A stretch of 52,693 bases of DNA. Origin: CAG-791 sp963605745 (GTDB taxonomy: Bacteria; Bacillota; Clostridia; Lachnospirales; Lachnospiraceae). The stretch is from the NCBI GenBank assembly GCA_963605745.1, contig CAVCWT010000020.1, forward strand, positions 1 to 52,693, given 5' to 3'. The notes under the pieces are model-generated. The model had not been told where the DNA came from and searched no databases. It saw nothing but the letters and a program-made list of their open reading frames with translations. This document shows, piece by piece, positions 8,406 through 15,030 of this stretch. The position numbers were made by a program, and so were the translations under genes. Within the stretch, counting starts at the first letter, position 1, and each line of letters begins with the position of its first letter.

Positions 8406-8858
8406 TCAGAACGAGTATTCAGCAGAATAATACGGTAAAATAATATAATTGCCAGGAGCAATCTGCAGAGTATCCGGATCGTCCATCGGAAGATGATTAA
8501 TCTCACGAACCTCTCTGTAATACATACGAAGATTACGATAATGTTCCGCATCTGCATACTGTGCAGCCAGCTCGTTCAGAGACTCTGCATCCTTCACCAG
8601 AACACTGGTATAATATTTGTGCAGCTGCGTTCCGGTTTCGTCGGCCTCGGAAGACAGTCCGAACAGTAACAAGGAAATCAGTACAATAAAGATCGCAAAA
8701 ATTACTCTGTACTCAGCCTTTCTCTGAACATGTGATGCGGTTCGATACCCTCTCTCCTGTGCCCTTTTATGACCATACTTGCTGCATCTGCCCACCAGCT
8801 CACGCAAGTCTCCCGCTGTCTGCAAATGATATGATTTTCTAACCTGTACTGCATTCAT
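8406..8858 (-). CDS. YneA-like LysM protein, candidate SOS cell-division inhibitor
   Basis: This 150-residue protein has a basic cytoplasmic N-terminus (1-50), one membrane helix (about 51-69, FAIFIVLISLLLFGL) and an extracytoplasmic LysM domain (about 82-144, with SLNELAAQYAD and LQIAPGNYIILP). This is the architecture of Bacillus subtilis YneA, the SOS-induced inhibitor of septation, which is also encoded divergently from lexA. YneA is about 105 residues, so this protein carries about 40 extra N-terminal residues. The start has AAGGGG 6 bp upstream. The intergenic region to lexA is packed with LexA-box-like sequences. The function is inferred from architecture and position; sequence identity to YneA looks low outside the LysM fold. 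Confidence 0.7.
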   Translation of the reverse strand: MNAVQVRKSYHLQTAGDLRELVGRCSKYGHKRAQERGYRTASHVQRKAEYRVIFAIFIVLISLLLFGLSSEADETGTQLHKYYTSVLVKDAESLNELAAQYADAEHYRNLRMYYREVREINHLPMDDPDTLQIAPGNYIILPYYSAEYSF

Positions 8859-8891
8859 CTCCTGCCCCTTATTCCCCTATAAGCTGCTGCC

Positions 8892-8996
8892 GCAAAACAG
8901 CTATTTGCAAAACAGCTATTTGCAAAACAGCTATTTGCAAAACAGCTATTCGCAAAACATCTATTTGCAAAACAGCTACTCGCAAAACAGCTATTC
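8892..8996. repeat. 15-bp tandem repeat, seven units
   Basis: Seven head-to-tail units of GCAAAACAGCTATTT (8892, 8907, 8922, 8937, 8952, 8967, 8982) carry only a few single-base changes. Each junction creates an inverted pair GCAAA/TTTGC. The unit shares 11 of 14 bases with the LexA-box candidate at 9085-9098. It lies just upstream of the YneA-like gene. Confidence 0.9.
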
Positions 8997-9022
8997 TGCA
9001 TAAATCTTCATAAGCAATCATC

Positions 9023-9036
9023 AGGACATATGTTCT
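9023..9036. promoter_or_regulatory. LexA box candidate, weak
   Basis: AGGACATATGTTCT matches 11 of 14 positions of the Bacillus-type SOS box CGAACRNRYGTTYG. It is the first site of the cluster that lies between the 15-bp array and lexA. Confidence 0.45.
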
Positions 9037-9052
9037 GCAAACCATTTGTTTG

Positions 9053-9066
9053 CGAACAGTTGTTTG
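9053..9066. promoter_or_regulatory. LexA (SOS) box
   Basis: CGAACAGTTGTTTG matches 13 of 14 positions of CGAACRNRYGTTYG. It is one of the two best SOS boxes in the region. Confidence 0.75.
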
Positions 9067-9084
9067 CTACAAAAAGGAGTATAT

Positions 9085-9098
9085 CGAACAGGTATTTG
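9085..9098. promoter_or_regulatory. LexA (SOS) box
   Basis: CGAACAGGTATTTG matches 13 of 14 positions of the consensus. It begins 32 bp after the box at 9053, about three helical turns. Confidence 0.7.
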
Positions 9099-9114
9099 CT
9101 TGTCAATCGTTTTT

Positions 9115-9142
9115 CGAACAAATTTTCACGAACAGGATTTCG
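9115..9142. promoter_or_regulatory. Two abutting LexA box candidates
   Basis: CGAACAAATTTTCA (9115-9128) and CGAACAGGATTTCG (9129-9142) each match 12 of 14 positions and touch end to end. The first begins 30 bp after the box at 9085. Confidence 0.55.
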
Positions 9143-9143
9143 C

Positions 9144-9157
9144 AGAATATATGTTTG
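9144..9157. promoter_or_regulatory. LexA box candidate over the lexA -35 region
   Basis: AGAATATATGTTTG matches 12 of 14 positions and overlaps the predicted -35 box of lexA. Binding here would block the promoter directly. Confidence 0.55.
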
Positions 9158-9184
9158 CATTTCTTATTTGAGTTACAGTATAAT
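9155..9184 (+). promoter_or_regulatory. lexA promoter
   Basis: TTGCAT (9155-9160) and a perfect TATAAT (9179-9184) are separated by 18 bp. The leader to the lexA ATG is about 105 nt and contains an R4-like sequence (TACAACGTTTGC at about 9192). Confidence 0.7.
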
Positions 9185-9296
9185 GAATCCAATACAACGT
9201 TTGCGAAGTCATCAGCCGGGTCATGCAGAATGGTTTTCGTGTACCAGTACATAAATCCATGGTCGAATCATTCGCCACCGGAAAGGCAGGTAAGAT

Positions 9297-9914
9297 ATGA
9301 AGAAAACACTTAGTAAGAAACAACAGGAAATTTTGGATTTCATTAAGGCTCGAATTCTGGAAAAGGGCTATCCTCCGGCGGTTCGTGAGATCTGTGAGGC
9401 CGTTAATCTTAAATCGACATCTTCGGTGCATTCCCATCTGGAAACACTGGATCGACTCGGCTATATCAAGAGAGATCCTACAAAGCCACGCGCCATTGTT
9501 GTTTGTGATGATAACTTCCAGATGCTGCGCACAGAGACGGCATCGCTCCCCGTTGTAGGGCAGGTTGCTGCCGGAGAACCGATCCTTGCAGAGCAGAACA
9601 TTGAGAGCTATTTTCCGGTTCCGGCAGAATATGTGCCACAGGGACAGTCTTTTGTTCTGAAGGTTCACGGCTGCTCCATGATTAATGTCGGTATTATGGA
9701 TGGAGATTTTCTGTTTGTGAATTCCTGCAATACTGCCTCCAACGGTGAGATCGTTGTGGCTCTGGTGGAGGATTCTGCAACTGTCAAGCGTTTTTACAAG
9801 GAGGACGGCCACATTCGCCTTCAGCCGGAAAATGACGACATGGATCCCATTATCGTGGATGACTGCCAGATTCTGGGCAAGGTTTTTGGTGTCTATCGTG
9901 TGATCAAACAGTAA
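9297..9914 (+). CDS. lexA: SOS regulator LexA
   Basis: This 205-residue repressor of the DNA-damage response self-cleaves when RecA is activated. The winged-helix DNA-binding domain spans about 1-65 (PPAVREICEAVNLKSTSSVH). The cleavage site is Ala92-Gly93 in VAAGEP, followed by the S24 peptidase domain with nucleophile Ser127 and Lys164. The usual Asp or Glu before the catalytic serine (GDSM in most LexA proteins) is Cys126 here (GCSM). A good ribosome site (GCAGGTAAGAT) precedes the ATG. Multiple LexA boxes upstream suggest autoregulation together with the divergent YneA-like gene. The transcript can end at the hairpin at 9957-9996. Confidence 0.95.
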   Translation: MKKTLSKKQQEILDFIKARILEKGYPPAVREICEAVNLKSTSSVHSHLETLDRLGYIKRDPTKPRAIVVCDDNFQMLRTETASLPVVGQVAAGEPILAEQNIESYFPVPAEYVPQGQSFVLKVHGCSMINVGIMDGDFLFVNSCNTASNGEIVVALVEDSATVKRFYKEDGHIRLQPENDDMDPIIVDDCQILGKVFGVYRVIKQ

Positions 9915-9937
9915 GATTCACTGAGCATAAAATGTTC

Positions 9938-9996
9938 GTATCTGTTACTGTAAAAAGACAGGCAACAGCTGTATTCTCATGCAGCTGTTGCCTGTC
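9938..9996. terminator. Bidirectional terminator within an R3-type repeat
   Basis: GACAGGCAACAGCTG (9957-9971) and CAGCTGTTGCCTGTC (9982-9996) form a perfect 15-bp stem with a 10-base loop. On the minus strand it is followed by TTTTTA, which suits the end of the rsfS transcript; on the plus strand it can end lexA. The left flank, GTATCTGTTACTGTAAAAA (9938-9956), is the start of the R3 repeat family also seen at 11124 and 18262. Confidence 0.75.
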
Positions 9997-10119
9997 CTGT
10001 TCTTAAGAGGTATCTCTATACTGTTTACGTTCTACGGCCTTTTGTCAGTTTACAAGATGCCGGTGGTATAACATCTCGATGAAGGATTGCCTGAATGTCG
10101 ATTGTCCCACTCCGTACTG

Positions 10120-10476
10120 TTATAGCTCAGCAGGATCGACCGGTTTTCCATCCTTCCAGATTCTCTCTAAATCGTAGAGCAGCCGATTTTTTGCATCAAA
10201 GATATGCACGATAATATCGCCGAAATCGAGCAATACCCAGTTAGCGGTCTGATAGCCTTCGACCTGTTTGCACAAATGTCCCGCTCTTCCCAGCTTGTCC
10301 TGTACATTGTCAGCAAGCGCCTGAATCTGACTTCGGTTGGTTCCATTGGCAATGATAAAATAATCGCCCAGAACAGACACCGTGCTGATATCAATAATAC
10401 GAATATCCTCTGCCTTTTTCTCTTCCAGAGCCTCAATGGCCAGCTTTGCAGCCTCTGATGTGGTTACTTTTTCCAT
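10120..10476 (-). CDS. rsfS: Ribosome silencing factor RsfS
   Basis: This 118-residue member of the RsfS/YbeB/Iojap family binds ribosomal protein L14 and blocks joining of the subunits when nutrients are low. The full-length family pattern is present, including ISTVSVLGDYFIIANGTNRSQIQALADNV (about 25-53), the EGYQTANWVLLDFGDIIVHIF core (about 77-97) and YDLERIWKD near the end. It overlaps the upstream yqeK by 13 bp, and the order yhbY-nadD-yqeK-rsfS matches that in Bacillus and clostridia. It ends the operon before the hairpin at 9957-9996. Confidence 0.92.
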   Translation of the reverse strand: MEKVTTSEAAKLAIEALEEKKAEDIRIIDISTVSVLGDYFIIANGTNRSQIQALADNVQDKLGRAGHLCKQVEGYQTANWVLLDFGDIIVHIFDAKNRLLYDLERIWKDGKPVDPAEL

Positions 10477-11096
10477 TCCAATCCTCCTTCCTTGTTCATC
10501 CCTGCAGACCCTTCGATCAACGGTCTGTAATAATCATACGTCTTCTGTGTCATTGGATCAATTCTTTTGCTGTTCTGCGTCAGAAATCCCAGAGTATCCT
10601 TCAGAATCATGCATAACGCCTTATCCAGATCCTGGAAGGCTGCCTCACGAATGACATCCAGGTGCGGAGCCTGTTCTCTGCCTGGCTCAATGTAATCCGC
10701 AATAAAGATGATCTTCTCCAGTGTCGTCATAGCCGGACGTCCTGTTGTATGATACCTGACGGCGCTGCAGATCTCAGGATCGTCAATTCCGTATTTGGTT
10801 TTCGCAAGAATACTGCCTGCTTTGGAATGCAAAAGGGCCGCATTTCCCTTTTCCATTTCAGAAAGCTCCAGTCCGTTTTTGCGGCACAGGCTTTCCATTT
10901 TGTCCACGTCCATGTATTTTGCACAGTCATGTAGAATTCCGGCCGTCTCAGCTCGATGCATATCTTCCCCGAAACGTTCTGCCAGCGAAGCAGCTGTCAC
11001 TGCCACACCCATAGTATGGATGAATCTCGAATACTTGAGTTCTTTTTGAACGGAACGAATCAGTTCCAAACGATCCTTCCCGGAAGACTTTGCCAT
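10464..11096 (-). CDS. yqeK: YqeK-type HD hydrolase (Ap4A hydrolase family)
   Basis: This 210-residue HD-domain phosphohydrolase belongs to the YqeK family, whose members symmetrically hydrolyse diadenosine tetraphosphate. Metal-binding motifs are visible: H in SRFIHTMGV (about 32), HDCAKYM (about 56), H in LLHSKAGS, H in VRYHTTGR, and D in FIADYIEPGR. The length is normal. It is followed by rsfS with an overlap and preceded by nadD. A short R3 repeat of about 65 bp lies in the nadD-yqeK gap, so translation of the two is not coupled here, unlike in most relatives. Confidence 0.9.
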   Translation of the reverse strand: MAKSSGKDRLELIRSVQKELKYSRFIHTMGVAVTAASLAERFGEDMHRAETAGILHDCAKYMDVDKMESLCRKNGLELSEMEKGNAALLHSKAGSILAKTKYGIDDPEICSAVRYHTTGRPAMTTLEKIIFIADYIEPGREQAPHLDVIREAAFQDLDKALCMILKDTLGFLTQNSKRIDPMTQKTYDYYRPLIEGSAGMNKEGGLEWKK

Positions 11097-11123
11097 CTCA
11101 ATACTCCTGATTTAGAATCTGTT

Positions 11124-11187
11124 GTATCTGTTACTGTAAAAATCCCAGACAACGGCTGTGTGGATGTGCGAGCTAGTCCTGCATCAA
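11124..11187. repeat. R3-family repeat between nadD and yqeK
   Basis: It begins GTATCTGTTACTGTAAAAAT and continues CCCAGACAACGGCTGTGTGG. The same start is found at 9938 and 18262, and the GGCTG...GGATGTG part resembles 33720-33760. It fills the gap between two genes that normally abut or overlap. Confidence 0.6.
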
Positions 11188-11802
11188 TCACATACATATA
11201 TATAGCCCATGACTGCGGATATAATCTTCTACAGCCTCCGGAATCAGATACCGAACCGAACGTCCCTCCCGGATTCTGGATCGAATCTCTGTGGAAGAAA
11301 TCTCAATGTTCCTGGCCGGCAGGAGCTGTATCCTGGCCTGGAACTGTTCTTTCAGACGATCCATTTCGGACTGCAGACCTGCACCAGAAACTTCATCTCC
11401 TCTGGTCTCCACGAGGACCGTACAGGAGTCAAAGATCACCTGTGGATCCTTCCATAGGCTCATCAGAACCAGAGTATCCGCACCTACAATGTAATACAGA
11501 TCATCCTCCGGCTGCAATTCGTGGAGCTCCTTCAGTGTCTCTGCCGTATAGCTGTTCCCCGGACGGCGCGTTTCGAGATCCGACACCCTCAGAAACGGAT
11601 TGGACTGCGCCGCAAGGCAGGTCATTTCATAGCGCAGCTGCGAAGGTGTGACCTTCTGATCCTCTTTAAAATACGAACAGCCGGTCGGTACCAGCAGAAC
11701 CTCATCCAATCCGGCCCCATCCCGTGCATTCTCCGCTGCAATCAGATGACCATTATGAATTGGATCAAAGGTTCCCCCTAAAATGCCGATTTTTCTCTTC
11801 AT
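11188..11802 (-). CDS. nadD: Nicotinate-nucleotide adenylyltransferase
   Basis: This 204-residue enzyme makes deamido-NAD from nicotinate mononucleotide and ATP. The nucleotidyltransferase signature GGTFDPIHNGH is at the N-terminus, and the second motif ISSTEIRSRIREG near residue 170 binds ATP phosphates. The ATG at 11802 is preferred over the GTG three bases earlier because AAGGA then lies 5 bp upstream. It lies between yhbY and yqeK in the conserved order. An R2 repeat (11850-11967) separates it from yhbY. Confidence 0.93.
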   Translation of the reverse strand: MKRKIGILGGTFDPIHNGHLIAAENARDGAGLDEVLLVPTGCSYFKEDQKVTPSQLRYEMTCLAAQSNPFLRVSDLETRRPGNSYTAETLKELHELQPEDDLYYIVGADTLVLMSLWKDPQVIFDSCTVLVETRGDEVSGAGLQSEMDRLKEQFQARIQLLPARNIEISSTEIRSRIREGRSVRYLIPEAVEDYIRSHGLYICM

Positions 11803-11849
11803 CACATTCCTTCAAGCAATCGCCAATTATCGCGAATCATTCGAGTATT

Positions 11850-11967
11850 AAAATCGAGATGAGGCTGGGCAGAGGAGCTCCGCTCCTTGCCCACCTGAGG
11901 GTTTCAATCATGAATCCGTCCACAAGCGGCCGATTCATGTTGAAATCGCCAGGTGCTAAACAGATAC
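11850..11967. repeat. R2-family repeat between yhbY and nadD
   Basis: The right end GGTGCTAAACAGATAC (11952-11967) is clear; the left end is not. Read on the minus strand, the element matches 18330-18412 over most of its length (TGTTTAGCA, GGCGATT, ACATGAA, GGATTCAT, TTGAAACCCTCAG). Internal palindromes include the pair GGGCAGAGGAGC and GCTCCTTGCCC. Confidence 0.7.
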
Positions 11968-11983
11968 TATTTTAGCGTATCTA

Positions 11984-12277
11984 TCACTTTGGCAGGACGA
12001 TCTTCGGATCATCCTTGTCCGGACGGTACAGAATGAATTTGCGTCCAATGACCTTCACCAGCTCCGCATGGGTTCTGGCTGCAAGCTTATCTGCAGCAAC
12101 CGCCGGCAGATCCGGGCAGGTCTTTAAGACACTTCCTTTGAACAGCTCACGGCGGTTGAACACCTCCTCTGCACTCGTTACCGTTTCCGGGGTAACGCCA
12201 CTCTTTCCTACCTGCAGAACAGGATCCAGATTGCTCGCTAAACTCATTAAATATGCTCTTTGTTTACTACTCAGCAT
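11984..12277 (-). CDS. yhbY: YhbY family RNA-binding protein
   Basis: This 97-residue CRM-domain protein associates with pre-50S ribosomal subunits. The family pattern is complete: LTSKQRAYL-type start (MLSSKQRAYLMSLA), LQVGKSGVT, a FNRRELFKGSVLK stretch and GRKFILYRP at the end. The length is typical. It starts the group yhbY-nadD-yqeK-rsfS and lies 199 bp downstream of obg. Confidence 0.92.
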   Translation of the reverse strand: MLSSKQRAYLMSLASNLDPVLQVGKSGVTPETVTSAEEVFNRRELFKGSVLKTCPDLPAVAADKLAARTHAELVKVIGRKFILYRPDKDDPKIVLPK

Positions 12278-12476
12278 TTTCTACCCTCTGTATGCATCTG
12301 CTGTCAGAGTATCCTGGTACAGCAAATACCCGATATCACCTATTCATCTATAGCAGAACGCTTACTGCATCTGCCGCAAATTCTATCACAACTCCGTGCG
12401 ATCTAACGAAAATCATAAAGGAAACACAGCTCACACCAGCGTTCCCTGGTACAGCGCATACCAAATAGCCAGTGGC
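12278..12476. other. Gap between obg and yhbY with a short repeated motif
   Basis: There is no gene. The motif CCTGGTACAGC, followed by ATACC a few bases on, occurs twice, near 12309 and 12447. No terminator with a T-run was seen, so read-through from obg to yhbY is possible. Confidence 0.4.
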
Positions 12477-13784
12477 TCAATCGTACCACTCAAAACCATG
12501 ACCGTATAGTCTTACGGTATCGCCTTCCTGTACGCCCAGTTCCTTCAATCTGGCATTGATGCCGTTTTCCTGCAGAAACTTCTGGAAGAACGCAAAGCCC
12601 TTCTCGGTCTCGAGATTGGTATAGCCCAGCATACGCTCGATGCGAGGTCCCTCTACGCGGTACGCCTTTTCCTTTGCGTCATACCAGACATCATAAGGCT
12701 CCTCTGCACGCAGGAGTTCTGCATCCGGATTATATTCCTGTTCGTAAATCTTTGTCTCTTTTGGCATTGCAGAAAGCTCTGTGCTGACTGCGTACAGGAG
12801 TTCACGGATTCCCTGATTGGTCGCTGCAGAAATCGGGAAAATCTGATATCCCTTCGGCTCATATTCCGTTCGAATCCTGTGAATCGGATTCTCGGGATCC
12901 GATTCCTCTGCGTGTACAGGATCGATCAGATCCACCTTATTGGCGGCAATGATCTGCTTTTTTTGGGAAAGATCAATATTGTAGCGTTCCAGCTCCTGAT
13001 TGATAGCCGTCAGATCTTCCAAAGGATCCCGTCCCTCTGAACCGGAGGCATCCACTACATGAATCAGCAACTTGCAGCGTTCAATATGTGCCAGGAATTC
13101 ATGCCCGAGCCCTGCACCGTCTGCAGCCCCCTCAATCAGTCCCGGAATATCCGCCATGACAAAGCCCTCGGCATCCTCCAGATCCACCACTCCCAGAATC
13201 GGGGATAACGTCGTAAAGTGATAGTTTGCAATTTTAGGCTTGGCATTGCTGACCATCGACAAAAGAGTCGACTTCCCGACATTCGGAAAACCGATCAGGC
13301 CGACATCTGCAATAACCTTCAGTTCCAGAACAACCTGAAGGGTTCTTGCCGGCTGTCCGGGCTGTGCGTATTTGGGTGCCTGCATGGTGGAGGTTGCGAA
13401 ATGCTGATTGCCGTTTCCTCCTCGTCCACCCTTCAGAATCAGGTATTCCTTTGTATCCCCGCTCATATCGATGATGACACGTCCGGTCTCAGCATCTTTG
13501 ACCACCGTTCCCTCCGGAACCTTCAGGATCAGATCCTCGCCATTCTTGCCGGCCATCTTCTTTTTCTTGCCGTCTTCACCGTTCTGTGCGGAATATTTGC
13601 CCTTAAAGCGGTAATCGCCCAGCGTGTTCATTCCCAGATCCACGCGGAAAATAACGCTCCCGCCGTTGCCGCCATCACCGCCATCAGGGCCGCCGGCCGG
13701 CACGAATTTCTCCCTGCGGAAGGATACATGGCCATCGCCGCCCTTTCCGCTGATAATTGTAATGGTCGCCTTATCTACAAACAT
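12477..13784 (-). CDS. obg: GTPase Obg
   Basis: This 435-residue essential GTPase acts in 50S ribosome assembly and stress control. It has the glycine-rich OBG domain (1-158, with GKGGDGHVSFRREK and PDGGDGGNGGS), a G domain with GFPNVGKST (G1), DIPGLIEGA (G3) and ANKVD (G4), and the C-terminal OCT domain (about 340-435) found in Firmicutes and actinobacteria. An in-frame ATG 18 bp upstream exists, but the MFVDKATI start has AAAGAGGG at the right distance and matches family N-termini. It follows rplU-prp-rpmA with a terminator-like hairpin (13805-13837) in between. Confidence 0.95.
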   Translation of the reverse strand: MFVDKATITIISGKGGDGHVSFRREKFVPAGGPDGGDGGNGGSVIFRVDLGMNTLGDYRFKGKYSAQNGEDGKKKKMAGKNGEDLILKVPEGTVVKDAETGRVIIDMSGDTKEYLILKGGRGGNGNQHFATSTMQAPKYAQPGQPARTLQVVLELKVIADVGLIGFPNVGKSTLLSMVSNAKPKIANYHFTTLSPILGVVDLEDAEGFVMADIPGLIEGAADGAGLGHEFLAHIERCKLLIHVVDASGSEGRDPLEDLTAINQELERYNIDLSQKKQIIAANKVDLIDPVHAEESDPENPIHRIRTEYEPKGYQIFPISAATNQGIRELLYAVSTELSAMPKETKIYEQEYNPDAELLRAEEPYDVWYDAKEKAYRVEGPRIERMLGYTNLETEKGFAFFQKFLQENGINARLKELGVQEGDTVRLYGHGFEWYD

Positions 13785-13804
13785 AAAACCCTCTTTACAC
13801 AAAA

Positions 13805-13837
13805 GACTCCGGGCAGACCAATGCCTGTCCGGAGTCT
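13805..13837 (-). terminator. Terminator between rpmA and obg
   Basis: GACTCCGG, a central mispaired part and CCGGAGTC are followed by TTTT on the minus strand. It probably reduces obg expression relative to the ribosomal proteins rather than ending the transcript fully, as no clear promoter for obg was seen. Confidence 0.65.
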
Positions 13838-13852
13838 CACAAAATCTTAGAA

Positions 13853-14149
13853 TTACTGCTCGTTTGCAGCCTCTACCGGGTGAACAGAAGCTCTCTTTCC
13901 GTCCTTACCCACTCTCTCATATCTAAGGATTCCATCCTTCAGAGCGTACAGAGTATCATCTCCGCCGATTCCAACGTTCAGACCGGGATGAATTCTGGTT
14001 CCACGCTGTCTGTAAAGGATGTTGCCAGCCTTAACGAACTGTCCGTCTGCTCTCTTGGCACCAAGTCTCTTGGAATTGGAATCACGGCCGTTCTTGGTGG
14101 AGCCCATTCCTTTGTGGTGAGCGAAGAACTGAAGGCTTAAGTTTAACAT
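13853..14149 (-). CDS. rpmA: 50S ribosomal protein L27, with cleavable leader
   Basis: L27 is 98 residues here and reaches into the peptidyl-transferase centre. The N-terminus MLNLSLQFFAHHKGMGS is the Firmicutes-type extension that must be removed by Prp between Phe9 and Ala10 to expose the functional end. The core SKRLGAKRADGQFVKAGNILYRQRGTRIHPG is standard. It overlaps the end of prp by 7 bp, with a GAGGAGGT ribosome site inside prp. Enzyme and substrate are thus co-translated. Confidence 0.97.
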   Translation of the reverse strand: MLNLSLQFFAHHKGMGSTKNGRDSNSKRLGAKRADGQFVKAGNILYRQRGTRIHPGLNVGIGGDDTLYALKDGILRYERVGKDGKRASVHPVEAANEQ

Positions 14150-14484
14150 GGTGTTACCTCCTCAATTCTGTGATTCAGATACTCTTTCCCATACTGCAAT
14201 TCAATCCATTCGAATCCATGAATCATGCAGTCGATCAGGAATTCTCCCTTTTCATCGAGATCATCCATTACATTGCAGATGAGATCTCCGCCATTTTCCT
14301 CATCAGCGATCACCTCCACACTAGCGCAGAGTAAATCCTGAAGACAATTGATGGTATTGATCACAATTGCACTGACACCGGCACACACCTCATCCATTCC
14401 ATCTGCCGCATAGCCTGCATGGCCTGTACAAATAAACGACCTCGTGTGTCCGTCTGTTGTTCGGAAAATCTGAACCCTCGTCAT
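14143..14484 (-). CDS. prp: Ribosomal-processing cysteine protease Prp
   Basis: This 113-residue cysteine protease (YsxB family) cleaves the N-terminal leader of L27. The catalytic pair is visible as His22 in GHAGYA and Cys34 in VCAGVSAI. It sits between rplU and rpmA as in nearly all Firmicutes. The matching cleavable leader on L27 in the same operon supports the assignment. Confidence 0.95.
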   Translation of the reverse strand: MTRVQIFRTTDGHTRSFICTGHAGYAADGMDEVCAGVSAIVINTINCLQDLLCASVEVIADEENGGDLICNVMDDLDEKGEFLIDCMIHGFEWIELQYGKEYLNHRIEEVTPC

Positions 14485-14510
14485 GTGTCTTCTAAAACCG
14501 TTTGCTGATC

Positions 14511-14816
14511 TCAGCCAATGATGCTGTCGATCTTGACACGCGTAAATGCCTGTCTGTGACCGTTCTTCTTGTGATAACCGGTCTTCGGCTTGAAGTGATA
14601 AACAACGACCTTCTTGCCGCGTCCCTGCTCCATAACAGTAGCCTCAACCTTAGCGCCTGCTACGTCACCTGCAACCTTCAGAGAATCTCCGCTGATTGCC
14701 AGAACCTGGTCAAATGTAACCTTGTCTCCTGCAGCGGCCTCGAGCTTTTCAACCTCGATCACGTCGCCCTCAGAAACCTTATACTGCTTTCCACCAGTTG
14801 CGATAATTGCGTACAT
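14511..14816 (-). CDS. rplU: 50S ribosomal protein L21
   Basis: This 101-residue ribosomal protein binds 23S rRNA. Standard features are MYAIIATGGKQYKVSEGD at the start and GYHKKNGHRQAFTRVKI near the C-terminus. It is the first gene of rplU-prp-rpmA-(obg), transcribed from the promoter at 14950-14978. The leader of about 130 nt is the place where an L21 autoregulatory leader RNA would be found. Confidence 0.96.
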   Translation of the reverse strand: MYAIIATGGKQYKVSEGDVIEVEKLEAAAGDKVTFDQVLAISGDSLKVAGDVAGAKVEATVMEQGRGKKVVVYHFKPKTGYHKKNGHRQAFTRVKIDSIIG

Positions 14817-14943
14817 CTTCGGTACCTCCTTCTTCTAGTCTCGCTGACTACGGCGGAGCCCTGACAGAATTGTCCGGCTCTCTTCATGTGCAGATGCTGC
14901 AGTACCTACAGATCAGCACCTATTGCCTCACCATGCGGCATAC
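14817..14943 (-). ncRNA. Possible L21 leader region
   Basis: The untranslated region of about 127 nt contains a hairpin candidate (GAGCC with GGCTC, about 14857-14881) ahead of the ribosome site. Firmicutes often carry an L21 leader RNA here that binds the ribosomal protein. The match was not verified by a covariance model. Confidence 0.35.
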
Positions 14944-14949
14944 TCGAAT

Positions 14950-14978
14950 AGTATGCTGCATCCACACCTTTGTGTCAA
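14950..14978 (-). promoter_or_regulatory. rplU operon promoter
   Basis: On the minus strand TTGACA (14973-14978) and CATACT (14950-14955) are 17 bp apart. The promoter begins about 50 bp downstream of the 98-bp repeat array in the direction of transcription. Confidence 0.8.
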
Positions 14979-15030
14979 GGGATTTCTTAAAAAGATTTCA
15001 ATGTTGTTCCTGGACAGACGACAATCTCAA

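Noticed and set aside
8892..8996. CRISPR array or plasmid iterons
   Set aside because: There are no spacers. No replication gene is adjacent, so iterons are unlikely; proximity to lexA favours a regulatory or neutral repeat.
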